In this document: positions 52,934 to 61,820 of the stretch, piece by piece
Layout: every line of letters begins with the position of its first letter
How positions within the stretch are numbered: the stretch's first letter is position 1
From: Clostridium sp. C2-6-12
GTDB taxonomy: Bacteria > Bacillota > Clostridia > Clostridiales > Clostridiaceae
Length of the DNA: 64,000 bases
Reading direction: 5' to 3'
Assembly: GCF_009928485.1 (NCBI RefSeq)
Contig: NZ_JAABNP010000023.1
Span: forward strand, 1-64,000
Made by a program: the position numbers and the translations under genes
The notes under the pieces: model-generated
The model's input: only the letters and a program-made list of their open reading frames with translations
Told to the model about the DNA's origin: nothing
The model's database searches: none

Positions 52934-53056
52934 AGAAATCAACTCCTCGAATAAATATATCACATTTTCCCATAACCGCTCAATAAAAACACATTTATTT
53001 ACACATTAATTTAATGTATCGTAAAAATATAAATGTAAATTTAAGGAGGATTTCTT

Positions 53057-54901
53057 ATGAATAAATTTCATACTTTAAATACAGTATGTACGTCTACATC
53101 GGCAAGAACTACATCAAGAACTGCACCTGACGAGATTACTGATCCTGACTATATGTTTCCAGCTTTCTCAAACGGCGAGGTACTTTTGAATAAAAAGCAA
53201 GGACGCCTTCCTGCAATGGGTTGGAACAGCTGGAATGCCTTTGGCAGCAAAAATAGTGAGGAGCTTACAAAGGCTATGGCTGATGCAATTGTTAATTTGG
53301 GACTTGCAGATTTGGGATACGAGTATGTAGTTCTCGATGATGGCTGCTATAAATCAGAACGCGTAAACGGGTTACTTTCAAATGAAACTATCAAATTTCC
53401 AAACGGCTTTAAGGCATTATCTGATTATGTACACAGCAAAGGACTAAAATTCGGAATGTACAATGATATAGGTACAAATCTTTGTGCAGGCTCTGCAGTA
53501 GGTACCTGCGGCTATGAAGATGTGGATGCTAAAGCTTACATTGACTGGGGAGTTGACTTTTTAAAGGTTGATAACTGCTATTACCTTTGGGATAATGCAA
53601 CATTCTCAGATGCTACAAATGCAAAATATACCTATGCTCCGAATATTAGAAGCATAACCGTTTCAGGTGAAAAATTTGAAAAAACTTTAAATGCTGTTAA
53701 ATACGGTGTGCTTTTAGGTCAAGGTGGATCAAAAAACAGAGACAACTATGTTACAAACATCGGTACATTTGACGGAACAAATATTGGAACAACACCTGTA
53801 GGTGACCGATGGTGTGAACTTGAGTTTACTGTGAACGCTCCAGCAACTGGCGAATATGCTATAATCATAAATTACGCAAGCGGTGAAGAAATCGGCACAG
53901 GAAGCTGGCTTCAGCTTGCAGTTGGAAATGCAGATAATGAAACTCGATATTTTGATGATTTGCTCTCTCCTACAGAAAGTCCAACTAGTTTTAAAGATTC
54001 AGACGAAATAATTGTATCTTTAAATGAAGGAGAAAATATCATACGTCTTATGAATCATAGAAGACAAGAAAATACCCTTAATTCATATGCTGTATTGTTT
54101 GATGGTTTGAACAAGGCTCACCCTGATCATGACATAGTATTTTCACTATGCGAATGGGGCAAAACACAACCTCAAAATTGGGCCTACAAGGTTGGAGACT
54201 CATGGCGTATTCTTAATGATATAACCTTCAATGTTGGCTCTATTGAAAATCCAGGCTCGGCAGAATGGAGTTCAAACAATACTGCAAGTATAACTTCACA
54301 GTACGATAAGGCTGTTATTATGGACGAATTTGCTGGCCTTGACAAAGGGTGGAATGATCCAGACATGCTTGTAATAGGAATGAATGGTATAACAACTACT
54401 ATGAGTAAAACTCATATGTCTATGTGGTGTATGATGAATTCTCCTATTATGCTCGGACTGGATTTAAGACGTGTTACAAAGGGTGATGAGCTTTGGCAGA
54501 TTATCGCAAACAAAGACCTAATAGCATTAAATCAAGATAAGTTAGGAGTTCAAGCAAAAAGAATTTATTGTTCCTTGGATAATACAAATCCTGATACAGC
54601 TTATATTACTAATAGCAACCGTATTGATATCCTTGCAAAACCTCTTGAAAATGGAGATATTGCACTATCCTTTATAAATCTTAGCAGTTCAAGAGATAAT
54701 AAAGAGCATTCAGTTGATGTGCGTCGCATTATTGATTATGTTGGGCACAAAATGGTTGATGTTGATAAATTTGAAAATGCTCAAAGCTACTACATAACAG
54801 ATTTATGGACAGGTGAGCATACAAAAAATACTTCAAGGATCTTCTCTGTTACAGGCATTGATGCCTATGACAATTTAACTGTAAGAATTACTCCTGTTTA
54901 A
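53057..54901 (+). CDS. GH27 alpha-galactosidase-type enzyme with inserted beta-sandwich
   Basis: 614 residues. GH27 motifs are PAMGWNSWNAFG, VVLDDGCY, KFGMYNDIG, the nucleophile Asp172 in FLKVDNCY and the probable acid/base Asp388 in SWRILNDIT, then GWNDPDMLVIG. Between the nucleophile and acid/base halves, residues about 190-350 form an extra domain with the look of a CBM35/CBM6-type carbohydrate module (ELEFTVNAPATGEYAIIINY). No signal peptide is visible, so it may act inside the cell on imported galactosides. TAAGGAGG precedes ATG 53057. Confidence 0.88.
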   Translation: MNKFHTLNTVCTSTSARTTSRTAPDEITDPDYMFPAFSNGEVLLNKKQGRLPAMGWNSWNAFGSKNSEELTKAMADAIVNLGLADLGYEYVVLDDGCYKSERVNGLLSNETIKFPNGFKALSDYVHSKGLKFGMYNDIGTNLCAGSAVGTCGYEDVDAKAYIDWGVDFLKVDNCYYLWDNATFSDATNAKYTYAPNIRSITVSGEKFEKTLNAVKYGVLLGQGGSKNRDNYVTNIGTFDGTNIGTTPVGDRWCELEFTVNAPATGEYAIIINYASGEEIGTGSWLQLAVGNADNETRYFDDLLSPTESPTSFKDSDEIIVSLNEGENIIRLMNHRRQENTLNSYAVLFDGLNKAHPDHDIVFSLCEWGKTQPQNWAYKVGDSWRILNDITFNVGSIENPGSAEWSSNNTASITSQYDKAVIMDEFAGLDKGWNDPDMLVIGMNGITTTMSKTHMSMWCMMNSPIMLGLDLRRVTKGDELWQIIANKDLIALNQDKLGVQAKRIYCSLDNTNPDTAYITNSNRIDILAKPLENGDIALSFINLSSSRDNKEHSVDVRRIIDYVGHKMVDVDKFENAQSYYITDLWTGEHTKNTSRIFSVTGIDAYDNLTVRITPV

Positions 54902-54933
54902 GATCCTGATAATATTAAAAAGGAATTACTAAT

Positions 54934-55875
54934 ATGAAAAATCTATCAAAAACAGATGTAGCTTTTGATATGGCGGAGCTTATTTTAAACTCCACCAATG
55001 TTGATGTACAAGATCTGAATTTTTCTAACATTGATAATCATTGGGCTAAAGCCTATATTTTAAATCTTGCAGAACGCGGTATTATTTCAGTGATGAATGG
55101 CAGCTTATTTCATCCCGATGATCCCGTTACCACTGAGCAGTTCATAGCAATGATAATAAGAAGTAGTAAAGGCAATATAGAACCCATTAATGACAGTTGG
55201 TCCTCTGGATATATTGATTATGCTTTGAATAAAGGTATTGTAGAGGACTATGATATTACAAATATAAACAATCCAATTGAGCGTCGTTCGGCTGCAAGAA
55301 TAGTTCACGATGCGCTTTTAACAGAATTTGGTGAAAAAGATGAGGATGAATGGTCGGCAGCAGAAAATCTTAGAGATTTATACGTCTGCCATACCTGCGT
55401 TATGCATATAGCACAAGTGTATGTTAAAGGCATAATCCTAGAGCATGATAATAACATGTTCCATGCACACGGTAGTATAACTTATGCAGAAGCTGCTCAA
55501 ATTATTGTAAGAATGCTTGATAAGGAGCAGCGTATTCCTCAGACTCAGGGTAGAGTCTTTAAAAGTAAAACATTGTGCCCCGATGAAGCATTGGATTTGA
55601 TGTTAGATAATAGTAGGGTAATGCTTATTGATGTGCGAGATAATGAAGATTATAAGATGGGGCATATAAGTGGAAGCATTTGCATACCACTAAAGGATAT
55701 ATGGAATAACCCTTTTTCAGTATGTGAAAGCAAGGATACTCCAATAATCCTGTACTGTCAAAAGGGCTACAAGAGTTCCTTAGCTGCAAATGCACTTATA
55801 GATGCGGGTTACAGCAGAATTTACACAATTCCAGGTATAGATCAGTATGAATATAATTTAATTAAAGCTGATTAA
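54934..55875 (+). CDS. SLH-repeat protein fused to a rhodanese domain
   Basis: 313 residues. Three S-layer-homology-like repeats (about 30-195: DNHWAKAYILNLAERGIISV, WSSGYIDYALNKGIV and ITYAEAAQIIVRML) are followed by a rhodanese domain (about 210-310) with LIDVRDNEDYKMGHISGSIC and the active-site loop YCQKGYKSS. SLH repeats normally bind cell-wall polymers outside the cell, yet no signal peptide is present. The gene is 32 bases after the GH27 gene with AAAAAGGAA upstream, so the two are co-transcribed. Confidence 0.8.
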   Translation: MKNLSKTDVAFDMAELILNSTNVDVQDLNFSNIDNHWAKAYILNLAERGIISVMNGSLFHPDDPVTTEQFIAMIIRSSKGNIEPINDSWSSGYIDYALNKGIVEDYDITNINNPIERRSAARIVHDALLTEFGEKDEDEWSAAENLRDLYVCHTCVMHIAQVYVKGIILEHDNNMFHAHGSITYAEAAQIIVRMLDKEQRIPQTQGRVFKSKTLCPDEALDLMLDNSRVMLIDVRDNEDYKMGHISGSICIPLKDIWNNPFSVCESKDTPIILYCQKGYKSSLAANALIDAGYSRIYTIPGIDQYEYNLIKAD

Positions 55876-55931
55876 CTTTTTAAATCAGTGTCACACTTCT
55901 ATGAAACATATTATCATTGTTCCAACATAAC

Positions 55932-55982
55932 AAAAAAAATAATAATGAGAGCCAATCCCAGTATCATCTGGACTTGGTTCTC
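55932..55982 (-). terminator. Terminator of the AraC-methyltransferase gene
   Basis: On the minus strand GAGAACCAAGTCCAG (rc of 55968-55982) pairs with CTGGGATTGGCTCTC (rc of 55947-55961) with two mismatches, followed by ATTATTATTTTTTTT. It may serve the convergent SLH gene less well. Confidence 0.75.
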
Positions 55983-56111
55983 TTCGTCTATTTAAGTACA
56001 TTATATTTTTTGATCTATTATCACTGATTATTCTCATATCTTTTAGCACACCGATGTCTGAAGTAATCATACAATGCTTTAAAATGAAGAACAATCTAAT
56101 TTTTTAAATTG

Positions 56112-57299
56112 CTATAGTTTTCTTGCTTTGATTACAAATATTAGAGGAAGCATTTTGGCTTTTTTAACAAAGTCACCTTCCTTATGTAATTTAAGCATGT
56201 CCTCGTCAGATTCTTCAATCATTTCGTCAATAATAAATCCTGCTTTTGTTAATGCGTTTATATAAGTTGATAATTTTCGATCCGATAAAGATATAGCACC
56301 TCCTTCAAGAGCAACAGAATACCATGATTCATCAAAATAGCTTTTTTTAAAAGTAAGTAAATCATTTTCCACAGCAACGCATTTATGTATTGGATGAGAC
56401 CAACTGAAAATAAATACACCATCTTTTTTTAGGTAAGAAGCAATTCTGGAAAAAGTGCCCTCAAGGTCAGTAGTCCAACCAATACCGTAAACAGAATAAA
56501 CATAGTCAAAATAACCTACAGGTATTCCACAATCTTCTTCCATTGGTGAACAAATTAATTTTGCAGAAAAACCATTTAAGGATAAATATTCCCTAGTTTT
56601 TTCTATTTGCTTTTCAGAAATGTCTACACCCCATAGTTCAGAAGCCTTGTGGTCTCCATGATATTTTAGAGACTGTCCCCTTCCGCAGCCTATTTCTAAC
56701 AATTTTTTACCTGATACATCTCCAAAAAGATGCAATTTTTCCTCCGAAACAAATGATCCATAATTAGGAAGAGCCGTTGTACCTATAACCTCACTTCCTT
56801 TAGTGTCCCAAAAAGAACTGTTAGTTTTATGAATGTTGTTCTTGTCCATATCAATTGAAATAGCATAACCAACTTCACCAGCACCTATAATATTAGTTCT
56901 GTGATTAGAATTCTGTTTCATAACGTTTTCCTCCATTAATATTAGTTTGAAGGATAGGCGTGGAAATGTTTTTAGAGCTACCACCTCTTCTCTAGCCAAA
57001 GATGGCGCTATTCCATGAAATCGACTAAATGCTCTTGAAAAAGCTGCTTGAGATTCATATCCATAACGTATAGCAACATCAATTATTTTTTCGCCCTTCT
57101 TAATATCTATTGCAGCCATAGCTAATCGTCTGCGACGAATGTATTCAGATAATGGAATTTGAGCTAAGAAGGAAAAAATTGGCCGAAATTCCCACTCCGA
57201 GCAGTTCATTATCTTTGCCGCTACATAATAATCAATATCACAAGATAGATTATCTTCAATATAATCAAGTGCTTGGTTCATGCACTTCTGCCAATCCAT
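56112..57299 (-). CDS. AraC-type HTH fused to SAM-dependent methyltransferase
   Basis: 395 residues. Residues 1-110 are an AraC double helix-turn-helix (AAKIMNCSEWEFRPIFSFLA, then IRYGYESQAAFSRAFSRFHG). A linker resembling that of AraC-GyrI proteins (LSFKLILMEEN) follows. Residues about 195-320 form a class I methyltransferase (LLEIGCGRGQSLKYHG, WGVDISEKQIEKTREYL, FDYVYSVYGIGW). The catalytic domain replaces the usual effector-binding domain. It may be a regulator that also methylates a small molecule, or one that senses SAM. Substrate unknown. Confidence 0.82.
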   Translation of the reverse strand: MDWQKCMNQALDYIEDNLSCDIDYYVAAKIMNCSEWEFRPIFSFLAQIPLSEYIRRRRLAMAAIDIKKGEKIIDVAIRYGYESQAAFSRAFSRFHGIAPSLAREEVVALKTFPRLSFKLILMEENVMKQNSNHRTNIIGAGEVGYAISIDMDKNNIHKTNSSFWDTKGSEVIGTTALPNYGSFVSEEKLHLFGDVSGKKLLEIGCGRGQSLKYHGDHKASELWGVDISEKQIEKTREYLSLNGFSAKLICSPMEEDCGIPVGYFDYVYSVYGIGWTTDLEGTFSRIASYLKKDGVFIFSWSHPIHKCVAVENDLLTFKKSYFDESWYSVALEGGAISLSDRKLSTYINALTKAGFIIDEMIEESDEDMLKLHKEGDFVKKAKMLPLIFVIKARKL

Positions 57300-57525
57300 A
57301 ACCTCACCTCCTCGTTACAAATATATCAAGAATTCATGAAAGAATCATTGCATTAGGTGTATTTTAATGCAATGTTTTTAAGTGCTTTTTTATTTAATTT
57401 TCTATATTCCACCATGATAACATATTATTCTAGTTAATTGGTCTAATATATTAAAATAACTATTCTGTTACCTTCCTTATAATACCATCAATTAAATAAA
57501 TAACTCATATTATCTATCCTTTTCT

Positions 57526-58395
57526 CTATTTTTTAATAACTGCAATCCAAACCTCTTGACGATTCTCCTGCATATAACACTCAATAACTGGAAGGTCATC
57601 CAATTCATATCCTGAATTAGGAAGCCATTCACTGTAAAATTGTTTATAAATTTTTTGTGTTGCATCTGGTAACTCCCCATTAGCTTCAAAAATTACCCAT
57701 GTTGCAGCAGGATAAGAAAATTCTTTCATCCCATCAATTACTGGAACATGTCTACAGTTTGATACATCAACATGATTTGTTACTGCAATAATATACTCCA
57801 TCTCCTCTGATTCTCCCCATTGTCCTCCTTGAGCAATTCCTAAAAATCCTGCTGGTCTGTAGTCTGGAAAATTCTCAAGAAATATTTTCATTGTTCCATT
57901 CTTCCACGAATTTTCCCAAATTTGCGGAATTACTTTAAATGCTTCTGATGTTCCTATTTTATGTGATACTCCCATTACTTTAAATGCTGGCCATTCTTCA
58001 ATTTGATAATTCATATGATTTTCTCCCTTTATTATAATTTGAAAGGAAAGTTTAGGACAGGATTTCAACTGAACTGTTTCATTCCTTACATTTGAAGGCA
58101 ATACTCCATGAAAATTTTTAAATGCCCTTGTAAATGAGTCTTGAGACTCATATCCATACTTTAGGGAAATATCAATTATTCTTTCTTCACTATTTAATAA
58201 ATCAAAAGCTGCCATGGTCAATCTTCTATTTCTTATATATTCCGATAATGGCTTATCTGCTATATATGAAAACATTCTTTGAAAATTATAAATAGAGCAT
58301 CTTGCAATTTTTGAAATAGTTTCATTAGATATCTCACCTTCAAGATTTTCCTCTATATAGTTTATTGCCTCATTTAATTGCTTAACCCAATCCAT
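57526..58395 (-). CDS. AraC-type regulator with GyrI-like effector domain
   Basis: 289 residues. The double helix-turn-helix (about 1-105: SKIARCSIYNFQRMFSYIAD, then LKYGYESQDSFTRAFKNFHG) is joined to a GyrI-like/SoxS-Rob effector domain (about 130-289: EWPAFKVMGVSHKIGTSEAF, YPAATWVIFEANGELPDAT, QEVWIAVIKK). Relatives sense drugs or toxic small molecules. ATG 58395 is preferred to a start five codons earlier. Its HTH is closely similar to that of the AraC-methyltransferase protein next to it, suggesting duplication. Confidence 0.88.
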   Translation of the reverse strand: MDWVKQLNEAINYIEENLEGEISNETISKIARCSIYNFQRMFSYIADKPLSEYIRNRRLTMAAFDLLNSEERIIDISLKYGYESQDSFTRAFKNFHGVLPSNVRNETVQLKSCPKLSFQIIIKGENHMNYQIEEWPAFKVMGVSHKIGTSEAFKVIPQIWENSWKNGTMKIFLENFPDYRPAGFLGIAQGGQWGESEEMEYIIAVTNHVDVSNCRHVPVIDGMKEFSYPAATWVIFEANGELPDATQKIYKQFYSEWLPNSGYELDDLPVIECYMQENRQEVWIAVIKK

Positions 58396-58470
58396 ACTTA
58401 TCACTTCCAATTCAATAATATCTTTTTAACAATAACTTCACTCGACATTTTCTGCCGCATTTTGTAGGCT

Positions 58471-58501
58471 TATAATTCTTAATTTCCTAATAAGAATTAT
58501 A
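58471..58501. repeat. 11-bp inverted repeat
   Basis: Perfect arms TATAATTCTTA (58471-58481) and TAAGAATTATA (58491-58501) around ATTTCCTAA. It lies between the AraC-GyrI gene and the GNAT remnant. No U-run follows; an operator or a degenerate terminator is possible. Confidence 0.45.
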
Positions 58502-58543
58502 TTCTCTTGTCATAGAAGTTACTATATTACATTTTATATAATT

Positions 58544-58672
58544 TTATAAATGCATAACTTGAATCACACCATCAATTTTTTTAGTACCCATTAAGCTAAA
58601 GCCACATTTGTCTATCACCTTATTTGAAGATGTATTATATATCAATGCAATAGCATTGATATCAAAGCAACC
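58544..58672 (-). pseudogene. C-terminal remnant of a GNAT acetyltransferase
   Basis: A 42-codon minus-strand frame without a start codon or ribosome site ends at TAA 58544. Its translation includes NTSSNKVIDKCGFSLMGTKK, which matches the late GNAT motif N-x-x-S-x-x-V-x-x-K-x-G-F-x-x-x-G-T. The frame is blocked by TGA just before residue one. A perfect inverted repeat, ATATCAATGC (58639-58648) and GCATTGATAT (58653-58662), sits near its truncated end. The rest of the gene is lost, so this is a decayed fragment. Confidence 0.6.
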
Positions 58673-58696
58673 TCATACTTAATTCATAAATAAAAA

Positions 58697-58730
58697 TGTG
58701 CCGCCCAATACAAATTAGGTAGCACACTTG
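58697..58730 (-). terminator. Terminator of CD3324-family copy 2
   Basis: On the minus strand TGTGCTACCTAAT (rc of 58714-58726) pairs with ATTGGGCGGCACA (rc of 58697-58709), mostly Watson-Crick and G-U pairs, followed by TTTTTATTT. Confidence 0.72.
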
Positions 58731-58736
58731 CTATTA

Positions 58737-59009
58737 TCATCTCTTCTTTTCTTGTAAAACAATTCTTTGTATACTTTTGGGTGACAAATAATATCTTTCA
58801 GAAAGGCTTTGTGTAGACATTCCGGATAAATAGTCCTCATATATTCTAGCATTTCTATTCAAAACTTCATTTTTGCCCTGGGTTAGTTCACCCCATGCAA
58901 TTTTATTTTTCTCTTTCTTGGGTATATAAATGCATTCACCATCCACGTATTGTTGAATTATTTTTAATATATCTTCAGGGAAAATATCCCTAGCACTTGC
59001 ATAGCTCAT
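58737..59009 (-). CDS. CD3324-family (Mor-like) small HTH protein, copy 2
   Basis: 90 residues, clearly paralogous to the protein at 42121-42399: RDIFPEDILKIIQQYVDGEC, IYIPKKEKNKIAWGE and the C-terminal helix-turn-helix YLSGMSTQSLSERYYLSPKS. AGGAGG precedes ATG 59009. Like copy 1 it is preceded by a short ORF and a strong hairpin. It lies next to the ABC-F gene. Probably a DNA-binding regulator; its target is unknown. Confidence 0.78.
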   Translation of the reverse strand: MSYASARDIFPEDILKIIQQYVDGECIYIPKKEKNKIAWGELTQGKNEVLNRNARIYEDYLSGMSTQSLSERYYLSPKSIQRIVLQEKKR

Positions 59010-59047
59010 TATATGCTCCTCCTAAATTTAATTCTATTTTAGGATTG

Positions 59048-59093
59048 AGCAAAGGCTATTTTAATCATTAATTTTTATGCAATAGCCTTTGCT
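59048..59093 (-). promoter_or_regulatory. 13-bp hairpin in the leader of CD3324 copy 2
   Basis: Perfect arms AGCAAAGGCTATT (59048-59060) and AATAGCCTTTGCT (59081-59093) around a 20-base loop, between the mini leader ORF and the gene. The ORF stop codon falls on the first bases of the stem on the minus strand. No U-run follows, so it may control translation, stability or pausing rather than termination. Confidence 0.55.
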
Positions 59094-59118
59094 ATGCATA
59101 AATAGCAGGTTTTTTCAT
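59092..59118 (-). CDS. Eight-codon leader ORF before CD3324 copy 2
   Basis: ATG 59118 lies nine bases after AAAGGGG. The peptide MKKPAIYA ends at TAG (59094-59092), touching the 13-bp hairpin. A translating or stalled ribosome at its end would melt the hairpin base. Short, so chance occurrence is possible, but the strong ribosome site and position support it. Confidence 0.42.
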   Translation of the reverse strand: MKKPAIYA

Positions 59119-59239
59119 AAAAGCCGTACCCCTTTCTTATATAACCATAAATCCAGTCCAAATTTACACTGAATTCTATTTTATTATATACCATTAATAG
59201 GATTAACTTCAATATATTCCATTCAGTAGAAAACTCACA

Positions 59240-61264
59240 TTAACTGTTAAGGTTTAACCATAATTCCATAACCTCATCCAACTCTTTGCTTAACTCCTCT
59301 TTTCTAGAATATAATTTATTAAGTTCCTCATAATGTATATTTGAGTCAGTCATAGCCAATTCAGTATCTTGTATTTCTCTTTCAAGGTTTTGAACCCTTA
59401 TTTCAACTTTAACTTTTTCCGCTTCATTCTTTTTAGTTTCATCAACATTTATTGGTTTATTAGCTTTTTTACTTTTTTTGATTTCATCATTATTTTTTAA
59501 TTCATTACCTTTTTTAAACTCTGATGTTTCATCATTTATAGTGTTAAGCTTTAATTTCTCTGTAATTTCCTTATAGTAATCATAATTACCAAGATAACTT
59601 CTAAAAGCATTATCTTCAATTGCAATTACCCTTTCACTTATTTTATTAATAAAATATCTATCATGAGATATGAAAAATATAGTTCCTTTAAAGTCTTCTA
59701 GAGCTTCCTCAAAAGTTTCTATTGAGTCAATATCAAGATGATTAGTTGGTTCATCCAATATCAATAAATTTACATCTTCATATAATAACTTACTAAGCTT
59801 TAATCTTATTCTTTCTCCCCCAGATAAATGCTTTACTTTTTTAAATACACTTTTATCATAAAACATGAATTTAGACAAGTATTCTCGTGCTTTTCCTTCT
59901 AGCATTGAAATATCTTCTCTGAAGCACTCTAGTACAGTAAGTTCCTCATTTTTAAAGATAATTTGCTGTGGCAAATATGCTACTCTTACATTAGCACCTA
60001 ATTCCACTACACCGCTATCTGGCTCTTCTTCACCTAAAAGTATTTTTAGTAAGGTAGTTTTACCGCTACCATTTGGACCAATTAATGCTACTCTTTCACC
60101 AAAATTAATTAATAAATCTACGTCTTTTAAAATAACTTTATCTTCAAATGATTTAAAAAGTCCTTCAGCCTTAATTGTTTCATTGCCAGATCTTTCAGTT
60201 TCTTTAAAAATAAGATTCATATTATTTTTTTCAAGCTTTGGTTTTTTAGTTCTTACATATTGACCTCTAGTTCTATAGTGTTTGTCACTTTCAGTGTTAC
60301 TATTTTTCATTTTATCAAGTCTTTTCTGTAGACTAGAAGCTCTTTTAAACAATTTATTATTATCTACTCTATTTGCCCAATCCCTCAGCTCCTTTATAGT
60401 GTTTTGTATAGTTTTAATCTCTTTCTGCTGTTCTTTATATTGATGAAATTGTTCAAACATATTCTTTTCTTTTTGCTCCACAAAATCAGAGTAATTTCCT
60501 TTATAAGTCTTACTCTCCATATCTTCTATTTCTACAATCTTTGTTACTACATTATCTAAAAAGTATCTGTCATGAGATACAATAATTACAATACCCTTGT
60601 AGTTCTTCATATAAGCTTCAAGCCATTCAATTGACTCCATATCTAGATGATTTGTAGGCTCGTCTAGTAGTAATATATCTGGATTATCAATTAATAGTTT
60701 ACCAAGGACAACCGTAGTTTTTTCACCACCACTTAATAAATTAAATTCCTTATTTAAAAAGCTTTCATCTAATTTTAATCCCGTACAAATCTTATTTAAT
60801 TTTTCTTCTGTATTATATCCATCTTTAACTTCATATAATTCAACCAATTTACTATACTGTTTTAAAGCTTTTTCTAAATTATCAGTTTCTAAACATTTCA
60901 TTTTTTCTTCTAGCTCACGCATTTTCTTCTCTATTGTGTAAACTTCATCAAATGCTACTTTTAGAACATCAATAACTCTCATACCATCTTCATATTGAGG
61001 TATTTGTTCAAGATAAGCACACCTAGCTTCTCTAGGTACACAAACAAAGCCTTCATCATATCCATAACTTGAGGTTTGGGGATAACCTGAATAGTAATTC
61101 ATTTGCTCTATTCCAGCTATTAGCTTAAGAATAGTACTCTTTCCACTTCCATTAACCCCTACTATACCAACTTTCTCTCCTTCATACACTTGAAAATTTA
61201 TATCTTTAAGCACAAGAGTTGCATCCATATACTTTTTTACATTAATTAACGATAATTCGAACAT
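59240..61264 (-). CDS. ABC-F family ATPase, probable ribosome protection protein
   Basis: 674 residues with two ATPase domains and no membrane domain. The first has Walker A GVNGSGKST, signature LLSGGEKTTV and LLLDEPTNHLDM; an insertion with YYSGYPQTSSYGYDEGF precedes the Q-loop region. The second has GPNGSGKTTLL, LSGGERIRLKLSKL and LILDEPTNHLDI. A charged helical linker (about 245-345, ending RTKKPKLEKNN) would reach the peptidyl-transferase centre. A long basic C-terminal tail with a coiled coil follows. It resembles clostridial ARE/CplR or YdiF-like proteins. Antibiotic range cannot be told. Confidence 0.88.
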   Translation of the reverse strand: MFELSLINVKKYMDATLVLKDINFQVYEGEKVGIVGVNGSGKSTILKLIAGIEQMNYYSGYPQTSSYGYDEGFVCVPREARCAYLEQIPQYEDGMRVIDVLKVAFDEVYTIEKKMRELEEKMKCLETDNLEKALKQYSKLVELYEVKDGYNTEEKLNKICTGLKLDESFLNKEFNLLSGGEKTTVVLGKLLIDNPDILLLDEPTNHLDMESIEWLEAYMKNYKGIVIIVSHDRYFLDNVVTKIVEIEDMESKTYKGNYSDFVEQKEKNMFEQFHQYKEQQKEIKTIQNTIKELRDWANRVDNNKLFKRASSLQKRLDKMKNSNTESDKHYRTRGQYVRTKKPKLEKNNMNLIFKETERSGNETIKAEGLFKSFEDKVILKDVDLLINFGERVALIGPNGSGKTTLLKILLGEEEPDSGVVELGANVRVAYLPQQIIFKNEELTVLECFREDISMLEGKAREYLSKFMFYDKSVFKKVKHLSGGERIRLKLSKLLYEDVNLLILDEPTNHLDIDSIETFEEALEDFKGTIFFISHDRYFINKISERVIAIEDNAFRSYLGNYDYYKEITEKLKLNTINDETSEFKKGNELKNNDEIKKSKKANKPINVDETKKNEAEKVKVEIRVQNLEREIQDTELAMTDSNIHYEELNKLYSRKEELSKELDEVMELWLNLNS

Positions 61265-61351
61265 AAAAAATTCCTTCTTTCATCCTTATTTTATTCATAC
61301 TCTTAATGGATAGGCAGAGAAGGTTCTTAAGTCTATGAACTATAGTTAATT

Positions 61352-61387
61352 AAAAAAACTGTAAGAAGCTCAATCTCTCCTTACAGT
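61352..61387 (-). terminator. Attenuator-type terminator upstream of the ABC-F gene
   Basis: On the minus strand ACTGTAAG (rc of 61380-61387) pairs with CTTACAGT (rc of 61358-61365) and is followed by TTTTTTT (61352-61358). It lies 88 bases before the ABC-F ATG with no gene immediately upstream to terminate. This is the usual place of antibiotic-responsive attenuators in ABC-F genes. Confidence 0.7.
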
Positions 61388-61401
61388 CTAAAAATCCTCT
61401 A

Positions 61402-61446
61402 TTACTCTATATGCTTCAACAATAAAACTACACTTGCATTAACCAT
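61402..61446 (-). CDS. Possible 14-codon leader ORF of the ABC-F gene
   Basis: ATG 61446 to TAA 61402, encoding MVNASVVLLLKHIE. It ends 15 bases before the terminator stem, a suitable place for ribosome-mediated antitermination. No ribosome binding site is visible, so this is a weak call. Confidence 0.25.
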   Translation of the reverse strand: MVNASVVLLLKHIE

Positions 61447-61711
61447 AATACATAAACATATATCACACTATTAATGTAAAAATCTTATTAAACCATATAT
61501 ATTATAATTTATTGAAATATGATATAAGCAGAAATCTAGGAATGTTAATAAACTCTTCTTATTATGCTTATATAATCTACACTAAAGCTTCTCTAAAAAT
61601 TTTAGCTTAATATTTCAAAATACATTGATTTAAAGTTAAAAAATATAATTTTGAAATATCCTATAAATTATAATGTTGAATTTCAGTAAAGTAAGTTACC
61701 TTCTAAATGCC

Positions 61712-61780
61712 TTATTTCATAAAGAGCATAACAATAAAACCTAAAATAATTAGGCAAATTAAACTCATCATAAAATACAT
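61712..61780 (-). CDS. Possible 22-codon hydrophobic peptide
   Basis: ATG 61780 to TAA 61712; the peptide contains MMSLICLIILGFIVMLFMK, a single membrane helix ending in Lys. No ribosome site is seen directly before it. It may be a small membrane protein or chance in AT-rich DNA. Confidence 0.25.
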   Translation of the reverse strand: MYFMMSLICLIILGFIVMLFMK

Positions 61781-61820
61781 ATTAAATTAAAATAATTTTA
61801 AAATTATATTTTAATCAATA

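Noticed and set aside
55891..56094. 67-codon minus-strand frame between the SLH and AraC-methyltransferase genes
   Set aside because: It contains the intrinsic terminator of the upstream gene and has no ribosome site.
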